Source of the DNA: Variovorax sp. V213
GTDB lineage: Bacteria; Pseudomonadota; Gammaproteobacteria; Burkholderiales; Burkholderiaceae_C
Direction of reading: 5' to 3'
NCBI RefSeq assembly: GCF_041154455.1
Contig: NZ_AP028664.1
Coordinates: 2,109,001-2,173,000, forward strand
DNA: 64,000 nucleotides
The position numbers and the translations under genes are program-made. Below the pieces are notes generated by a model. It was given only the letters and a program-made list of their open reading frames with translations. It was not told the origin of the DNA and made no database searches. This document shows positions 61,942 to 64,000 of the stretch, piece by piece (position 1 is the stretch's first letter; every line of letters begins with the position of its first letter).

Positions 61942-63111
61942 GTGCTTTTGTCTCTCAAGGGAAGTTTCCCGCCCGCCATCCTGGCGCTCGCAGACGGCAC
62001 GGTCTTTCAAGGCAATTCGATCGGAGCCACCGGCTCCACGACCGGTGAAGTGGTGTTCAACACCGCCATGACCGGTTACCAGGAAATCCTCACCGACCCG
62101 AGTTATTGCCAGCAGATCGTGACGCTCACGTATCCGCACATCGGCAACTACGGCGTCAACGGGGAAGACATCGAAGCCGACAAGATCCATGCCGCTGGCC
62201 TGATCATCAAAGACCTGCCGCTCGTCGCATCCAATTTCCGCAAGACCGCCACGCTGAGCGAATACCTCGTGGCCGGCAAGACGGTGGCCATCGCGAACAT
62301 CGACACCCGCAAGCTGACCCGCCACCTGCGCACCCATGGCGCGCAGAACGGCTGCATCCTGGGCCTGGCGGCGGGCGAATCGGTCACGCAGGCGCTGATC
62401 GACAAGGCCATTGCGGCCGCCAAGGCCGCGCCGAGCATGTCCGGCCTCGACCTTGCCAAGGTGGTGTCGGTCCGGCAGACCTACGAGTGGACCGAAACCG
62501 AGTGGAAGCTGGGTGCGGGCTACGGCGTGCAGATCACGCCCAGGTTCCACGTGGTGGCTTTCGACTACGGCGTCAAGAAGAACATCCTGCGCATGATCGC
62601 GCAGCGCGGCGCCCGCATCACCGTGGTGCCGGCGCAAACGCCCGCGGCCGATGTGCTCAAGCTCAAGCCCGATGGCATCTTCCTGGCCAACGGCCCGGGC
62701 GACCCGGAGCCTTGCGACTACGCCATCAGCGCGGTCAAGGAACTCATCGAGACCGGCATTCCCACCTTCGGCATCTGCCTGGGCCACCAGATCATGGCGC
62801 TGGCCTCGGGTGCGAAGACCTTCAAGATGAAGTTCGGCCATCACGGCGCAAACCACCCGGTGAAAGACCTGGACAACGGCCGCGTGAGCATCACCAGCCA
62901 GAACCACGGCTTCGCGGTGGACGAGAAGTCGCTGCCGGCCAACCTGCGCCCCACCCACATCAGCCTGTTCGACAACACGCTGCAAGGCCTGGCGCGCACC
63001 GACAAGCCTGCGTTCTGCTTCCAGGGCCACCCGGAAGCCTCGCCCGGCCCGCACGACATCGGCTACCTGTTCGACCGCTTCACCGCGCTCATGGAGCAGG
63101 CACGTGGCTGA
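61942..63111 (+). CDS. carA: Carbamoyl-phosphate synthase small subunit
   Basis: A 389-residue glutaminase subunit feeding ammonia to CarB for arginine and pyrimidine synthesis. NTAMTGYQEILTDPSYCQQI is the N-domain signature; the class I triad has Cys in FGICLGHQIMAL and His/Glu in FQGHPEASPGPHD. GTG start 61942 with CGGAGAA upstream; no ATG fits. The leader of about 200 bases holds no gene. Confidence 0.96.
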   Translation: MLLSLKGSFPPAILALADGTVFQGNSIGATGSTTGEVVFNTAMTGYQEILTDPSYCQQIVTLTYPHIGNYGVNGEDIEADKIHAAGLIIKDLPLVASNFRKTATLSEYLVAGKTVAIANIDTRKLTRHLRTHGAQNGCILGLAAGESVTQALIDKAIAAAKAAPSMSGLDLAKVVSVRQTYEWTETEWKLGAGYGVQITPRFHVVAFDYGVKKNILRMIAQRGARITVVPAQTPAADVLKLKPDGIFLANGPGDPEPCDYAISAVKELIETGIPTFGICLGHQIMALASGAKTFKMKFGHHGANHPVKDLDNGRVSITSQNHGFAVDEKSLPANLRPTHISLFDNTLQGLARTDKPAFCFQGHPEASPGPHDIGYLFDRFTALMEQARG

Positions 63112-63661
63112 TGCACCCGCGGTGCTCGACGTCTCGGTCATCGCCGCGTTGCGCGATGCCGAGGGCAAGATCTATGTGCTGCGGGGCCTCAAGGTCATGC
63201 TGGCGCAGGACCTTGCCGCGCTCTATGGCGTCGAGACCCGGGTGCTGTTGCAGGCCATGCGCCGCAACCTCGATCGTTTTCCGGCGGATTTCGCCTTCAC
63301 CCTGGAGAACCAGGACGTCGAGAATTTGAGATCACAACTTGTGATCTCAAAACCCGAGAAGCCGGGCTCGGGCGGCGCGCGCTACCGAAGCGTGGCCTTC
63401 ACCGAACAGGGCGTGGCCATGTTGTCGAGCGTGCTGCGCAGCGAACGCGCCGTGGCCGTCAACATCGAGATCATGCGTACCTTCGTCAAGCTGCGCAGCA
63501 TGCTGTCGGAGCACGCCGATCTCAAGCGCAAGCTGAACGCGCTGGAACAGCGATACGACCAGAACTTCCGCGATGTATTCACCGCGATCCATCAACTGAT
63601 GGATGAACCGAAGCCGGGCGCCTACAGCGGCCGCGGCATCGGTTTCACCAAGGACAAATAA
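63104..63661 (+). CDS. ORF6N-domain (phage KilA-N-related) protein between carA and carB
   Basis: A 185-residue protein. Residues about 22-130 match the ORF6N domain: LAQDLAALYGVETRVLLQAM, RRNLDRFPADFAFTLENQD, SQLVIS, ARYRSVAFTEQGVAMLSSVL, VNIEIMRTFVKLR. A helical coiled-coil region (SEHADLKRKLNALEQRYDQN) follows. ORF6N is a DNA-binding-type domain of phage and mobile-element proteins. GTG start 63104 overlaps the carA end by eight bases; carB starts one base after its stop. A 27-bp palindrome lies inside. Its role in the operon is unknown. Confidence 0.88.
   Translation: MADAPAVLDVSVIAALRDAEGKIYVLRGLKVMLAQDLAALYGVETRVLLQAMRRNLDRFPADFAFTLENQDVENLRSQLVISKPEKPGSGGARYRSVAFTEQGVAMLSSVLRSERAVAVNIEIMRTFVKLRSMLSEHADLKRKLNALEQRYDQNFRDVFTAIHQLMDEPKPGAYSGRGIGFTKDK
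63325..63351. repeat. 27-bp perfect palindrome inside ORF6N gene
   Basis: TTTGAGATCACAA (63325-63337), C, TTGTGATCTCAAA (63339-63351): perfect 13-base arms with a 1-base centre, AT-rich against a GC-rich background. It encodes NLRSQLVISK. It could be an operator, an mRNA cruciform or hairpin, or the footprint of a small insertion. Confidence 0.8.
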
Positions 63662-63662
63662 G

Positions 63663-64000
<338 letters not shown>

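Overview
The window is a GC-rich, gene-dense bacterial chromosome segment. Gene content points to the Betaproteobacteria, order Burkholderiales, family Comamonadaceae, most likely Variovorax. The reasons are the PHA regulator phaR, the rpsB-tsf-pyrH-frr-uppS-cdsA-dxr-rseP-bamA-ompH-lpxD-fabZ-lpxA-lpxB-rnhB super-cluster, the cobalamin late-assembly genes, a relA upstream of a tRNA-Val, and short low-GC inverted repeats inside coding sequences. The genus is inferred from protein flavour and was not tested by a search. No phage, IS element or CRISPR array is visible. Both window edges cut genes: cobD on the left and carB on the right.

Left part (1-15.6 kb): two blocks of cobalamin genes, cobD-cobC on the left and cobQ-cobT-cobS-cobC phosphatase on the right, flank a 10-kb block of unrelated genes. 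That block holds an lrgAB-type pair, an OsmC-family protein, a LysR regulator and, divergent from it, an alpha/beta-hydrolase-like gene followed by a complete RND efflux system (periplasmic adaptor, inner-membrane pump, outer-membrane channel). The channel gene carries a one-base frameshift exactly at its lipobox. The hydrolase-like protein lacks its catalytic serine.

Middle (15.6-41 kb): an AraC-type regulator, an SDR, nth, a PLP aminotransferase and small conserved genes; the overlapping minus-strand set mfd-serB-Ldh; the isoprenoid genes ispD-ispF; an OmpR/EnvZ-type two-component pair; a SIMPL-domain secreted protein; 3-hydroxybutyrate dehydrogenase; relA; tRNA-Val(GAC); phaR; rimO; then a loose region with a 28-codon membrane-peptide gene, a small gene under a near-perfect LexA box, a YkvA-family protein, about 0.5 kb with no recognisable gene, tRNA-Leu(CAG) and rnr. 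The start of rnr is disrupted.

Right part (41-64 kb): an SDR, the NAD(P)HX repair enzyme, a D-amino-acid dehydrogenase and an amidase. These are followed by the long plus-strand housekeeping run: translation (rpsB, tsf, frr), UMP kinase, undecaprenyl-PP and MEP-pathway enzymes, CDP-diglyceride synthesis, site-2 protease, outer-membrane assembly (BamA, Skp), lipid A synthesis, RNase HII and an rRNA methyltransferase. The window ends in carA and carB. A phage-type ORF6N-domain gene containing a 27-bp perfect palindrome is wedged between them with almost no intergenic DNA.

Most interesting: the ORF6N gene inside carAB and its palindrome, the SOS-box-controlled 92-aa unknown protein, the 28-aa membrane peptide with a 15-bp palindromic leader, and the apparent lesions in the efflux channel, the rnr start and the hydrolase active site.
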